A stretch of DNA of 64,000 nucleotides from Gymnogyps californianus (lineage: Eukaryota > Chordata > Aves > Accipitriformes > Cathartidae): the NCBI RefSeq assembly GCF_018139145.2, contig NC_059478.1:17591001-17655000 (forward strand), written 5' to 3'. Shown here in pieces: positions 14,420-29,600 of this stretch; position 1 is the stretch's first letter, and every line of letters starts with the position of its first letter. Position numbers and translations under genes: made by a program. The notes beneath the pieces are model-generated. The model was not told where the DNA came from, made no database searches, and was given only the letters and a program-made list of their open reading frames with translations.

Positions 14420-14603
14420 TTATGACATGCAAAATAGCTTAAAATTGACTGACCATTCAAGCAGGCAGTCCTTTCTGAATATTCTTGTTAAACTTTGCAG
14501 ATCATCATTTTTGAAATGCAGTTCTTCCAGCAACGTAGTCAGGAACTGTGTGTACATTGGGCTCGTCTGAGTATTCTTGAAAAGTGGAGTAACTTGTGAC
14601 AAT
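14420..14603 (-). CDS. RPAP2: RPAP2 coding exon 12 with stop codon
   Basis: The last coding exon, acceptor tttttgccag, stop TAA at 14420-14422. It reads [20 protein letters not shown] and continues [20 protein letters not shown] with CLLE, where the human protein ends in CLPE. Here the frame goes on for [11 protein letters not shown] before the stop. The 3' UTR continues to lower coordinates. The nearest candidate poly(A) signals I saw on this strand are an ATTAAA at 14082-14087 and an AATAAA at 11772-11777, neither proven. Confidence 0.93.
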
Positions 14604-17600
14604 CTGGCAAAAAAACCCCAAAACATTTGATACCGAAAAGTGACTTTTCAGTGTCAGATGTAAAAAAAGCAAAGCTTGTGAGTTTGAACAACCGTATTGA
14701 AGAACGGCAGTTTATAACGTCACACTTGATTCATTACAGTACATAAGATTGTATGTGTTATATACAATATGACCTGTACCAAAATATGAATTTTTATAAA
14801 GATGTAGTGAAACTAAAAAAAATCTAATTAGAAAAAAAATAAGCTAGTAGTTTGTATGCCTCTAATCAGTTGTGTACTGATGTTATATAATGTAGACAAA
14901 CAAAAATCAGAACAAAGTGCAAAATGTTATATAATTACACATAAAAAAAGGAAAGATATCAGTCATTATTTTCTTCTTTACCAAAAAGCTCCTAAACATT
15001 CATACTGTAAAAGTTCTTTGTATGAGTAAAATATAAAAGAGATATAAAATTCTATTTTAAAGTAACCAAGCAGAATATTTTAACTACAAATGATTAACAG
15101 GGCTCCTTGACAGAAGTTGTACTTAATTGGTAAGTCACACACTGTCAAACTTCATAAAGACATTCAAGAGGGTCACTTGCTTGGACGATTCTCCCTCTGT
15201 TCTGTATGCCATAAAACACATACTATGTCAAAATAGCACACGCATTTTGCTTTAAGCTGAGATTTCTCCGAACACATAGAAGCCTCTCATACAGGCATTT
15301 TGGATTATTATTAATTTTACTTGACACACATGGGCACGAGACATCAATTAAATTCTCAAACCGAGGAGCAATTTGAGTGAGTAATCAGATGATTTGATTT
15401 CTTAGTTTTGACAGTCTGTACCTTCAAGCAGTTTAAATTATACTTCTTACACACTGAACTGTTTAAAAAATAGGCTTTAAGAAAGCCAGACAAAACTAGA
15501 ACAATGCTACTTTAATCTTGAAAAGTTTTTATACGGGATACTACACTTCAATTTTAAAGCTGATACTATAGCAAAGATTTGCTATAGTGAAACTACTTTC
15601 TGTTTTGGTAACAAAATTAAGTGCTTAAAGTCTCAAAGTGCCTGCAGTCTTAGTGCTGCAGAAACATAAAAGAATCAAAGGGAGGGCGAGAGGGAGGAAA
15701 TTATAGTTCTGAATTCAGCCAATGAAGTTTAGCTTTAAAATTCAAACAATACTCGGCCTTTCAAAATTTGCTATTTAGCAACAACATTTTACAGAAAATC
15801 TTCCATTTGGGCCTGATTTTCTGAACTGCCAAGTAGATGGAGTTCATCCAGTTTCCACTGATTTTAAAAATAACAATGAATGGAAGCTGAAAGTAGTTGC
15901 CAACTAGGAGAATAAAGTATATACATGTGAACAGACAATGGAAATAAATAGGGCATTAGTGCACATCCCCAAAGAGAATGTTATTCGTCATCTGAAATCA
16001 TGGAAACTGAACGGCATGCATTACTGTATATTGCATTTAGTTCCAGAATCAACGAGAACAGCAATGGGAAGGCATAATCTTCAAAGGATCCAAAATCAAA
16101 CATGCATAGTGCTGCTGCTAAAACTCATTCCTCAGTTTGGAAGGAGCTATCACCATGCAAATCATCTACATATATAATATCTGTATGGAGATGAGACGAA
16201 CCGTTGAGCTGTTGGCTTTAATTTTATCAGAATCTATTTTTATCCTGAAGTCCTTTCTTTTTCTCATAATTCTGTTCAAAATATTGCAAAGGTAGGAATA
16301 GCTGAATCTACTTCCTAAGCACAAATATTTAAAAAAAGATCTTTAATGAACAAAATCAAGTATTAAAGCTCATGCTGAATGTTAAGTAACTTCAACACCA
16401 AACGTTACTGACAAGATCACTTAACAAGCACTCATATCTCAGCAACAGTTACTTCGTCTCAAATACTATATTTAGATAAATAGTGCCATTGACACCATAT
16501 AGGAAAGAGTTATTTTAGAATATGTTTGTGAAATGATGTACTTTTAATAAGAAACTCAAGGTAGTCTACAGCTTCCTAAAAACTTCTCAGCTCAGAAAGC
16601 CTTTAAGTGAGTAACAACTGAGATCAATTTCCCTGCAGTCATTGGTATTAAGACCATCTCCACTTGAAGAAAACTGCATATAAAAGAAGATTCTTTTAAA
16701 TTAAGCAAACATAGCGATAGAACACAAACAAAGGATCTTACAAGACACAGTAAATAGAGTCCATTAATACAAAAATAAATTTACAAAAAATTTTGATTAA
16801 TAAATAGACTTTAATGAGTTAAATTATTTTCCATTTCTTTTTGGATTCCATTTCAGTATGTACATTTAGCTAAATATTTCTATCACACTGACACTTGGTG
16901 AGAAGGACTTTAAGGGATGCTCAAAGTAAAGACATGGTGTGGAAAGAAAGACATATGCACAAACTCTGCTATATAAACCCTTCCACAAAAAAGAAGTATT
17001 CACAGTTGGACTTGTGATTTTTGGACTGAGGCCACTAGGTTTTGTAATGTACTTCATGACAGACGGGACCGAGTTGTTTCCTTCCTGGTGAGAAGTATAG
17101 CAGTTACTGTGTAAACTAGTAAAACAGAGTGCCTCTGCCCAGGGTTGACAATCTGGAGGTTGATTTTTGCATTAAAGACGCTTTATCAGCAGGGGAGCAG
17201 AGGAAGTGCTGATAGAGGATGAGAGTGACCATTTCAGAGTGTTAGTCTGGAGACAAGGACAGTGGGATAAAGACCTGGCGATGCATTATTACTAGTCTTC
17301 AATTCGCCCTTCTCAGGATTAAGTAGGTTATATATGAAAGAAGACTGGTGGCATAAACAGTCATGACTTCCTGAGCGCTGGTGCCAGGCGGCTGTAACAT
17401 TGCAAAACACTCTCTTGGTGGTGGTGTAGATTTACTTGCATTTGTAGCTGAATTTTCTTCCTCCTGCCTTGGGCTTAAGAGGACGTTAATAAGGACGTTA
17501 CTTTTCAAAAAGAGCAGAAAACTTGTGCACTTTTAAGTAATACTCTAAAACTAAAATCTTTATACCATGAAGCTCACATGCTAAGCAGTCTATTTTTTTG

Positions 17601-20600
17601 TTATATATATAATTTTTTTTGGAGCTGCAGTCTGTGACATTACATATTTTCATGAGTTACAAACATGTCCTAACTATCAGACTCTGTTTAAGACACTCTG
17701 TTTAAAGAGTAGCTATTATAGCCCACACTAAGAAAGAAAAAGGTATTGCTATTGTCAGAGAAACTGCCAGGCATTAAATATTGAGAAACAAAGTTAAAAA
17801 ACCAAAAAAGACATTTTAGCTGTGGATCAATTTTTTTTTCCTTTCCTGAACTTTGTTTAAAAACTAGTTAAGCTACTAATTATCTGAGAAGCAGGAGGCT
17901 AAATCAAAAAGTAATTTCTGAGAGGCATGTGTAAGTTTCTAGCTATTAGTTAAAAATTGCGTCTAGATGGGACAACATGTTAAACATTTATGAATATATG
18001 TACAAACACTTTAATCTTGGAAAACTGTGTCCTTTTGGCGTTAAATGATGCTTTAACTTGTCATTTGAAAAGCAGTTATCGTTGAGTACTTTTCTACTTC
18101 TAAGTGGCTGTTGGAACAGGAGCAGAAGCTTTTGTCTGCAAAAGGAGCAAGCACAAGTTGCGAGTTTGCAGAGTGATAAGTTCCATGCTCTAAGTAACAC
18201 TAGTCCAACGTATATTCAAGGTACTGCACAACAGAGCATTAAGGGCTGTGCTCTCATCCTTGCATGAAATGCTAACTGAATTAAACCATAATTGTATGCA
18301 AATAAGCCACAACAGTATTTGGAATCGATATCTTCAAGTCACTGAAAGCTGCAATGACCCTATCTCTGAAGAAACTATCATGACTAATTCAATTTAATGA
18401 TATACAAGATTTCAGTTTAAGGATCATGGAATTGCCTTGAAACTCTGCAGCATCTTCAAAAGACGTAGAATATAAACAGGAAATAGGATACTTGGGACCA
18501 CAATAATAACAACTGGCTACTGCAACAATGAAAAGAAAAATATAAATTCTGCTTTTCTGTTACTTCTTTCACATGTTGCAACATTATTGTGGAACAAACT
18601 TTTGTGAATAAAGTCAAATAGAAGTAAGAAAAGCTAAGGGATTAAGTGATTTTAAAACAATCACCTACAGAAGTACACAAACATAAATGTTACTGTCCAA
18701 GGTTACACACCCGTGCTTCAAAGCCTTGCCTTCAGCACACCCGTTAAAAGGAAACGTTCATGCTCAGTTCATGGAAAAGTAGTACAGTATATATCAGACT
18801 TCATGAAACAGTGTCGTTTCCTGCACACCCACTTACACCATATGGTAAACAGGTCTTTGTAAAGTTTAAAAAGTGTTAAAAATGTCAAACTATATCTGAT
18901 TGATAAAATTCATATTTGCTGGCTATTCCACATATGTTACATATTCAAGGAAAAAAAAAAAGTGAAATTCATGTGAAGACCAAGCTATTATTATCAAGCT
19001 ATTACATGACATCTGGCTACCGCAAAATGTTTACATAGTTTCAGTGCTTCAACTCAAGACCCAAGCTTTCTATTAATTAGTCGCCTTACAAAAACATCTG
19101 ACAAGTATATTTAGGAGTTTAACCTAAATTAAAATATTTTTAGAAGTCAGTTGCATTATATGGAGTAAATTTCATTAATTGATATGGTAGTGTGTGCAAC
19201 TCGTTCTTAGGTCTATGCATACTTTAACCAAGACAGCTGAATACATACAGAAAAGATGATGGTGGAGTAATATTTTTGTGTAGTTAAAAGCACTAATTGG
19301 CACTCCCTATCCAAAAGTGTGAATATCCTTTCTAAAAAAACCCTAATTGTACCGTACCATCCCCCCTCCGATACTGGACCTCAGGAAAACCTTTCTGGAC
19401 TTTTTGTTTAAGATTAATTCTGTGATCCCCTTTGAAAAATGTTAAATTTTCAAAGCCACCGCTGTGATATCAGCCAGTTACAGCTCTCTGAAATAGATGC
19501 CTGAAAACAGGGGTAAGAACACAACCACCTAAGAGTTGGGTTCCTTTCCATTCCCCAAAATTGGTCACTTAAAATTACATGACAAGTGTTGAGAATTTGA
19601 GTGCACATATATTTACCCAGTATCATGCAAAGCACTTGTGTACTCATGAAGAAAAGCCATATGCTTATTCTCAAAAGAATAATAATAAGCTCCTCCTAGG
19701 AAAGATATGTATTGCCAGTCTTCCTAACTTTTTATAATGGCAGAAGCTTAAAAAAATAAAAGCCACTGATCGTGGCAGAAGCCATGGATCCGAACACAAT
19801 TATTTCAGTCCCTTACCTTGTTCGGCGTGCTTGCAACTTGAACAAGAACACAATTATAAAGCAGAATGTCGGAACAGGCAAGCACCACCTGTCCTTCCAT
19901 AGAAAGCTTTGGAAAATAGGATATAAACATTTTTGCCAGTTACAGGCATTCGAGCACTGTGAATAAGACTCTTAACATAATCATCACAACATAAAACATT
20001 TAAATCACATCACAAACATTTAATTCTCTCAGTTTCTTTCTACCTTTTGTTTTAGGCACTTAAGACTTAATTTTTTAAGATCATCATAACCAGGATGACT
20101 GATAACTATTCTTCTATCAGAATGATGGAGTTGCACTAATGATCATGAAAGTTTCTTGAACACTCATTTCAGAACATGGAAACGAAGCAAGAGTTGGCAG
20201 CAACTATAGGCAGCACTTTTTTTTCCTTCCCCAACAAAAACACAGACACAGACTACTGCATATGTGCTACAAGGAGTGTGCAACAAGCCTCTGAACGAGG
20301 TGCCATCAATAGACTCTTGCTAAGGGTCCCTACCTGCAAGGAAGTCCAATGCATTTTTTGCTGTCTTTTGACAGTCACAAATTGGACTATGGCTATGAGC
20401 AATCTAGTCCTCTCATCCCACAAGCAGTTTAGCTGAAGGTCTGGCAACATGCACTATGTATACTTAACAAAGAGTAAAAGTGCTTACAAGCCTCTAACAT
20501 CAGTTCGGGTGATTTAACATAGCTATTAAAGGTTCTGAGAGACCAATCAGCCATTTCAGCAATGTGCCGTTAGCACTACGCTAAAGCATATTTGCTCCAT

Positions 20601-23600
20601 TGCTATGACATAAAGTCATGTCACATTGTTAACAAGGACTGATTTAGGAGAAACGATGCTAAAAAACATGAAGAAACGTAACCATGCAGGAGATGCTCTG
20701 TGGAGTGCCATTGATCATTACCTGTCAACTACTACAATAAAGCATTAAACAGAACCCTATCTGAATAGAAAAACCCTTTGTACTAAAAGTCTTCCAGGGT
20801 ATTGCCAATATTCAGACACAAATTAAAAATATTTTAACGGAAACTCTACATCGAAGTGTGTTGCTGGGATTAGGCAAGGACTGGTTAGCAATTCAGTGCT
20901 CTTTTTGTGTGTGTGATCAAATGGCTCTGAAAGCAGAGTGGCTTATCGAAGTCTAAGTCTTTAATTCAAAAGCAGGGAATACCACCATTGTGTGGGTCAC
21001 AGATAATGGAATTAATTTGGAAGTCTGTCAAATTTCCATTCAAAACTCACACTTGCAAGATTATTACAAGTCAATGCCGGATTTGGAAAAATGAAGTCAT
21101 GAATGTACGACAGCCCATCTTTATGAATAATTGATACTTAGAAGAATTAAGTTACAAGGCCATAAACTCACAAGATTTCCAGCTTTCCCTCTTCCACGTA
21201 TTTTTTTGGAAACATTTGGGACAGTATTACCTAAATATCAACTGCTTTTGAGATTTACAAGGAGTATTAACATACTCTTCTTCCCAGCTCTGTACCTACC
21301 ATTTTGAGTTGAAATCATGAGGGAAATCATCTCTGATTGCTTCTACAAGGTATAAAGGAGTAGAATGGTACTGTCTGGATCAAAACAAGCCATATGCAGC
21401 AATGTCAGGTGGCAAGTGGTAGGAGAAGGATTGTTTTTCAAACTGACCCTGCGGAAGACTGGTGAAAAGACGCTCCGCTGAGGAGCCCAGAACAAGCCCT
21501 TCTGCACTAGACAGGTGGACAGCCAAGCTGGGCATATTGTACCACTTCTTGGACCAAAGGCGGGTTATAGGACAGGACCAAAGAGGATGCCATTACTTAG
21601 AAGCCTCTAAAGTTGTTTCAGTAATACAAGGTACTTTAATTTCATCAACAGCCCAAGACTCTTTCAGCAGCTGCCTACAGTAAATTTCCTACTCCTTGCA
21701 TTGCAAGTAGAAGAGATAGCACAAAACCTCATCCACAGATTTAAATAAACTTTTGAGCAGATTTATAAAAGTTAAATATCAGTATGATACTGCAGGTCAT
21801 TCTCAGTAATAGTTCATCTCATTTAGTGTTAAAAATCCTCTAGGAATACACAAAGCCATGTTAAATGAATGAATGGGGACAACCATGCCATTATAATGTG
21901 TTCTACTGAGCCAACACACAAGGACTGGGGTGTTTTGGTTTTGTGGTTTAGTTTTTAAAAAAAACCAAACAAACCTTCAAATGTATTTGCACTACTCTTA
22001 CGTTACAGATTTGATGGGCTTAGCAATGCAATAAAAATGTTATTAATCAGAACTGCCATTCTTTTAATATAGCAGTTTTATAGAGTACAGTCTTAGATTC
22101 CATTTTAATTGAAGGAAGTCTCCAACACAACTGATTAAACAAAAGTAATTGTTTTGTTTAAGACAAACGGCTAGACTGAGTCAATACAACAAGTGTTACA
22201 GATCAGCAATAAAACTCATTGAAATAGATGTGCATTGCAGCCTGTAGACCATCTGCCTGTACATATAACTGGAGTATCGCCAATGTATCAATCACTTAAT
22301 AATAGTGCTTCAGTTGATGGGGTGAACTGAAACACTTGCCACGTTTATCCATTTCATGAATCCCTACTGAAAGGCGCTCAGACATTTTGACAGAGTAAGT
22401 CAAAGCATCGCTGTAAGTCTGAATGTTCTTCACAATGTATTGACTGCTTGCTTAATTAGAGTCCCTCACTTACCAGTGTATCACTGGATACAGTACACTT
22501 GTCTAGGGACAGCAATTTTGTTCTGTCAGCAGAATCAGGACAGCAATCTTAAATCACAGCAGGGATTTCCACAGACCTTAAAGCATAATGCATCCATGAG
22601 GCAAAAGTTAGTATCGGACAGAAAGCTGATCTGAAGCACAATCCGAGTGTAGTAGTAAGTTAAAGATGCAACACCAGGGAGCTTAAAAAAATTATAACCT
22701 TTGGTATAATTAAGTGGTTACACAATCATACTGTTTTAACATACACTTAGAAAGCATTACAGCCTCAACTTATGTAATTTAGCTGTTATGCTCACAGTTT
22801 TTGTTAAAAAACCCCACTTGTTTCTTATAACTTTAGTTTGAGCATGATTTAAAAAGTTCAACATTTAAAAAAAACCCTTAAAAGCAAAGGACTGTCTCTA
22901 GAGTGAACATTTTCCATTAGAACACATTAATATTTGACAGACAATCTTGAACTGGAAGCATCTAACTTACAAACAAGATGCAGAAGTATTTAAATATATC
23001 TGTGGAATTAAGTCTTTTTTTAAACTAAACAATACTAGTGCTGAAAAAAAAAGTAATTATGATCAGTGTCATTTGCAACTCTGAAATTAAAGCAACCTCT
23101 AATTTGGGGCCCTTTGTTAGCATATCCTATCGGTCAAAGAGGGAAGTCAGTATTCAGGGGCAGTTTTCTTTAATCTCCCCAAATTTATTCCTATATTCTA
23201 TTTTCTTAATGAAAGATAAAACACTCTAAAGCCCACAGTGTTGAATTATAACAACTGACAGAAATAAACAGGCAATTTTCTTACTGAGGAAAAAAGGCTA
23301 CTTCTGGTCTAGTTTTAAATATAGCCTGAAGATTCTATTCTCATCATAAAGACAAGAATTTTGTAGCTGAAGTGCAACTTATGTTTTATTTATTTAACTT
23401 CCTTTCATTATTGTGTACTGACTTGTCCGCAGAATCCAGCACAGACACTTTAATCCTCTGATGGCAACAGAAACTAAATTATTCATAGTTTAAAATTTTT
23501 GTCCACTACATTTAAATCAATGCTACAAACACTGATTCAAAATCAACGACTGGAATTCCTACATAACCCAAGTATACAGCAAAACTTAAGGTTCATTCAA

Positions 23601-26600
23601 AAGTCAACTTTGTTAATTGTTTCCACTACCTTCATTTTTTCCTATGCAGCTTCTACAAGTCTGTTCAAGAAAAATGTTCTCTTTGATACATGTTTATGTA
23701 TATACTTACACAAAATATGTATTTTTCTTCTTTTAAAGTTCACCTTCCACACACACTTTTCATACAGTTGGTGTCCAGACATAAGTCAACTTCCATTCCC
23801 TTATAATGGGGCCAAAATTTCACTTGTGGTACAGCCGGATGGATACAACTAACAGTAAAAGGAAAGCATACCTACAGTAACAAGGGTTTATCTAACCATT
23901 TGATAAAAGTGCTTACTAACAACTGAAAAAGAGACAATGGATTTGCCTTTTTTTTTTTTTTCCTTTCTTTCTTTCTTTCTTTCTTCCCCCCAGTCAGTTA
24001 TTTGTATCCAGATAGGCAACTGGCAATTCAGAAAACAATCTGAGGCACACCTAAAGCTGTACAAGCCCAAACACCACTGCTTTCTAGGATGGGGGTCAGG
24101 GAGTTGGGTCAGGCCCTTGGGACCAGGCTGCGCAGCAGAGTTCCCTCGTGTCCTATCATGATCTCCTCGCACGGGCTTTGGAGGCCAAATGAACATTTGC
24201 AAAATACTTTGCTGGTTCTACTCTAACATACCGTATGAAAGTTCATTTTTTGTTTTTCTGTTAAGCTGCATAAGGAAATTTTTGAAAGGCACTCTAGTGT
24301 TTTAACTGTACTATGCAAGGGAGACGTGTTAAGGCAACAGGCTTACAGCTACGTTATCAGGTACAGAAACTGTTTATTTAAAACGGATTTAATAAAATAC
24401 AAGTGTTCTGGATCTTTGTATTTTTTTTAACCTAACGAACAAACTATTTGCATGAATAGCAGGTTATATTGTTTATGCCACTTTTTTCCTCTCCCCTGAA
24501 AGTTAAGGATCGCTCCATCAGCTGCCAGCTGTTATTTATAACAGCCAGCTGTATAACTTCAAAGATCCTGCAGTGAAAAGATTTTATAATAATGTTGCAC
24601 TGATACAACAAGATACAGAAAAGGAAAAAACTCAAGTAAATTCAGACTGTCCTCAAAATATTAACTTCCGTAAGACAGATGACCTTTGACTTTTAATGAA
24701 GGACAAGTAAAACACTTTCTTATATATAAAAAAATTCTATTGACATCATTAGGTCAATAATTAATTTTACAGGCAAAGTAAAAGTCTAATGCACAGGAAC
24801 ACCCAAAATAAGTCTGAAAATATATAATGTGTTCAAAGAAGCTATGGTGAGACATTTCATCAAATGGTGTAACAATTTAGTATAGCCATTTAGGGCTATT
24901 TGTGTCAGTTCTGTACATTGTATACTTGAAGACAACATGCCTTAGAATGTACACTGTATATACAAATAACTGAAAAAAATAAATTAAAAATGCCTCCAAA
25001 ATTAGAGAAACATCTGAAACTCAGTTCATGTAACTCACTGTTTTACCACAATATAATTAATTATATAATACAATTCTTCTCAGAAAGTAACTAGAAAATG
25101 GCATTTCTCACTATTCCCATATTTCAGCTCCCAGGGAGCAACCAGCAGCACATAAACATGATAGCAACAATTTCTATTCAGCTGAGAGAAAATTTGCAAG
25201 TCTATTGCTTTGTACAATTATTTTAACCTTTGCAATGCAAGCATCAACACTGTTTCTTCTCACACAGTATCACTCCTATGTTCCTTCTGAGCAAGTTTCC
25301 TGACCTTATATATGCACACATAAAATAGTCAGTTCCCTCGGCAACTGTCCAGGAAAGGAACTACACATTTCAGAACATTCAGCAGGTGGAAAATGACATC
25401 ACATTCTCTGCAAGCATTTGCTAGCATTATGCTGATCCTGTAATACTAAACAGTTGGCTTCATTAAGTACTCAGGGATCACTGTTTTTAACCCAGGCTTA
25501 GCCTGTCTAATGAGAAAGACGACGGCCAACACTCTGGAAATACTTTGATGTTACAATGCCAGTGACAAAAATGCAGGGACCCATGACTCCTTTAAAGCTA
25601 TAGTAATAATATGTAATGGTTCTATTTTCCTCCTGTTACAGTGATATTTAGGAACTCTATTTTCAAACATCTATTTATTTTAAAATGACTACCAAGACTG
25701 CCATCAACATAAATACTATATAGGTCTGGCAAAAAACAATTACTTGGGCAGTCATATGCAAAACAGAGTTTCCAGATTTCTTTAACAGTGGATTAGAAAA
25801 ACCTCTAGCCAGACAAGAGGACTACGGAAGCACCAAAACCAGCACAACGACATCTACAGTTTCTCATCCAGAGTACTCTTCATACAAAGTTTAGCTGGAT
25901 CAGAGACTGTGTTTCACCATTGTGTATTAACAGATATGACTGCAGGATCATTTTTTTAAAAACCAAATGGAGTATGGTACCCACCTCTACATTACCATAT
26001 TCCAAGTTATCACTACAACATTAGTTCACAGACATGAAGCATCAGAACTTCTATAATACTGTGTGCCATTTAAAGCACTTACATTCATACAGGGATTTGT
26101 TCCAAAAGGTTTCAATTTAGCTTACTTATCTGCATAAAGCCAAGGCAAAAAAATGTTCACAATATAAACCCAGAAGAAATCACTATCAGCTGTTTCCCTC
26201 TAACAAATCTAAGTTTCTTAGGTACACATTTCAAGGACAGGCCTTGTTTAAAGAGCTCCATTTATTTGAAGTCTGTTTCCTGCTAACCAGCTTACAGATC
26301 AAAGGTACTTCTCAGTCGTACCATTTGTTCCCATTTTTCCCTCTTTTTCAACTTAGTCAAAATTTTAAATTTAATAAATTTAAAATTGATCCTTTCATCC
26401 TTTTCAGTCTTCTATTTCCTACTTCTTATGTTCCACAAAGTTTTCCTGTGACACCTCTCAAATACTGGAATTTATGCCATTGAAGTCTTTGGGTTACTTA
26501 GCCACATGAAATTAAGCACAGGTATAAGTCTCTGTAAGATTAAAAAATGCTAAGATGTAAGCTTTTGGGAGCCTGAACCTTTTAAGTACTTTGTAAAATA

Positions 26601-29600
26601 TACACTGTTGTATAAATTATTGTGCACATACAGTGGCACAATTTAATATCTAAAAGATGCCTTTATATACAAACCTTGTACATTTTATGAATTAAACTGT
26701 TTCATTTACATCCATTTTTGCAATTGCTGGGCTTTTTTGCTGCCACATACTGGTAATCCATTCCTATCAATTCATTATCTCAGTGATATGCAAAAAAAAA
26801 AATTCAACAAAGATTAAATAAAATATACTGGCTTACAGTTAAAACAGCTACAATGCAATATGCTTAGGTAAATAATTTGTCAATACTTGACTTTATAAAA
26901 TGTACTCACCTGTACTCAGTTACTATGGAAACAATGATCATAAAATTGATCATAGTTTAGTTTCACAACTTTCTAACATTGTAACTTGATTATCTGCCTT
27001 TCTGTCCAATATACAGATCAAACACCTGGAATAATGCAGCTGAGTAAAGAGACACGCTAGGAATAGACTTGCTTCCACTGTGTCCAAATTTTTTTTCTTC
27101 GTAAGTTAAACATAAGGACCTCAATATTTTTCTACTTGCCTTTCCCAGTTTTGAAAACAAATGCCAGTGCAGTTTTGGACCTCTCAAAATGAGATTCTTA
27201 AAAATCCCCCAAAGTTAAGAATTCTTAAGCACCTTTTCCCAGACATGCCTGCTCACAGCAGGTTTAAAACAAAACAAAAAACCCCAAACCCTTTTCCTGT
27301 TTAACTGTTTTATTTCCAGATCTATTACTGACTTGATGGTCTCCAGTAAATCACTTTTCTACTCTTAATCTCAATTTTACCATCTTTATAACAGAAGAAC
27401 ACTATTAACACTGATTTGTGAAAGTACACTGACCTAAAAGTATACCTAAAAAAAAGCAGAATATGCGATGAGGCTTGAAACAAGTATGAAGAGCCACATG
27501 AATCTCAACCATTCTTTAGCCTTTTAAAAAACTGAATACCTCATCTCAGAAATACTGAGTTTTATGATGAATGAGTTAGATCTATTCAGTGTCTTCTTAA
27601 AATGTTCAGATGGATAGAGAGAGAGAGATAGAGAGGGCGGAAGAGATAGAGCGATATATGCATTTCTGGGGAACATAGGGTATAAGCATGGTATACATCA
27701 AAATGAAACGAAACATACTGAGATCCCAAGCCTCTAAACAATCAAGAATCTGTACAGGTTTTGCACCGATGCTGGTTTTGCACCTAATAGTATGTAATTA
27801 TACATATATACTTTGTGGTTTCTGGACTAAGCTCCCATATACTGATTAGCTATGTTTGCTACCAGCCAATTAAAGCACACTTACCTTTGGGAAGGAATGT
27901 GAAGAGAAGAACATGTACTGTTGTGGACATCATTGTTCTAGTTTTTGTATTATGCCATGCAAAATTTAATGAATATATAATTATTTTATGTTTATATATA
28001 CAACACTCTGGTTAACTGATGGTTGCCATCTTATCCCAAGTATTTTAATTATACACTTTGCGTCAAAAGAGCCACCTGCACCCTGATGCTAAATCTGCTA
28101 GCTTGGATTGTCTGTAAATTCTGAGAGCTTCATCATAGCCCATCGCCTAGAGACACACTTTATGCATCATCTTCTTGTCAGTGACATGTATTTCCTTCCT
28201 TCCTTCCCTAAGGAGACTGTATTTTGTTTTCATAAATATGAAAGGAACACATCTTGGAAAATACTGTACATTTTTTGCCTTCACTGTTAACATCCCACAT
28301 CAGGATCAGAACTTAATTGCCAGACTGGATGAGACCACTGGGTGTCAAAATGTTTTTGTATCTCGAGAAGTAACAAACTAACGATAAGAAGTACAAACTT
28401 CCTTTGCACTCACTTCCTACAGTATTAGGAAATGAAAACAAGTCTCCAGTTCACCAGTGTACTGCCCACTATCAATTATCACATAAAAAATAATTTGCCT
28501 CCTTTCTGAATTAATTAGTTGTGATCCTTTCCCCTCCCCTCCATATTTTTCATGCCTCTGAGTAATTTTTAGTTTATCTCCGGTCACTGTAGAATATTAT
28601 AGGAACACCAACATTCTGCAACATAACACTATCGATATGAAAGCTAATAAAATGCATGTCTCTATTTCCCCCCAACTGACATAGATCTTTGATGCATGGG
28701 TCTTTAAGTAGGTCTGTGGACCACTGTTCTGAGCCAAGCAAATTATAACGTAGCTCAATTATTCAACTAATTTTGTTTTCTAAGACATAATTCATTCATA
28801 AAGCAAGATTTTTAAGATCTTCATGGGTTTTAATCACTTCCAGGATTCCTCCTCCTTAAAAAACATTATATACTTCATAACAAAAATATTGTCTGCCCTG
28901 TCAGGTCTGACACTTTCAACAGCAATACGACAAAGGAAACTCGAATCTCTGGAATGAAGTATTGTCTTTCTAGACAGCCTGTCTTACTGTCTAGCATTAT
29001 AAGGTTTTACATTCCATAATCTTCATCAAGCACCATAAGGAGAGGAATGATTAGATCTTCAAAAGATACGGCTCTTTCAGGGATTTTCTACAATCAAAGT
29101 TTTTCTGTTATAGTGGTGCCAGAAGAGTTAAGGAACACAATATTTCTACTTTGGCACAATTTATTTAAGGGCCAAAGAAGAACAAGACACACCACTTAGC
29201 CTAGTAGAGGTACCATTATGACTCTGCATAGAACCAAACAAATTCATCCAGAACCCATGCTAAAAATTCTGCTGGTACAGAATACCTGGGGATCACATGC
29301 TAGGAAGCCATAGTAACGTTTCCAATTATGTGTACCTCTACATTTTTTTTTGTTCAGAAACAACAAGCCAAATCAACACTGATTTTCATCTTACGATTAA
29401 GTTTCCTGTAAGTCAAAAACACTGCCTATGTGTCATGTCTCCATTAACGTAGGCTGTTATTTAGAAAGTTTACTAAGATAAAGTTAAAACTCTGAAAATA
29501 AAAGATGCAAGTGTGTGTCAAAGTCATGTTTTTCTTTTAACAGATGGGTAATGTTTCATGATAAAAAAATGTTTGCATTGAATGTATTAAGATTAATTAT

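Noticed and set aside
23499..23852. 117-codon plus-strand open frame in the large RPAP2 intron
   Set aside because: Low-complexity, Phe/Leu/Ser-rich translation typical of AT-rich DNA, with no domain, no splice partners and no promoter.
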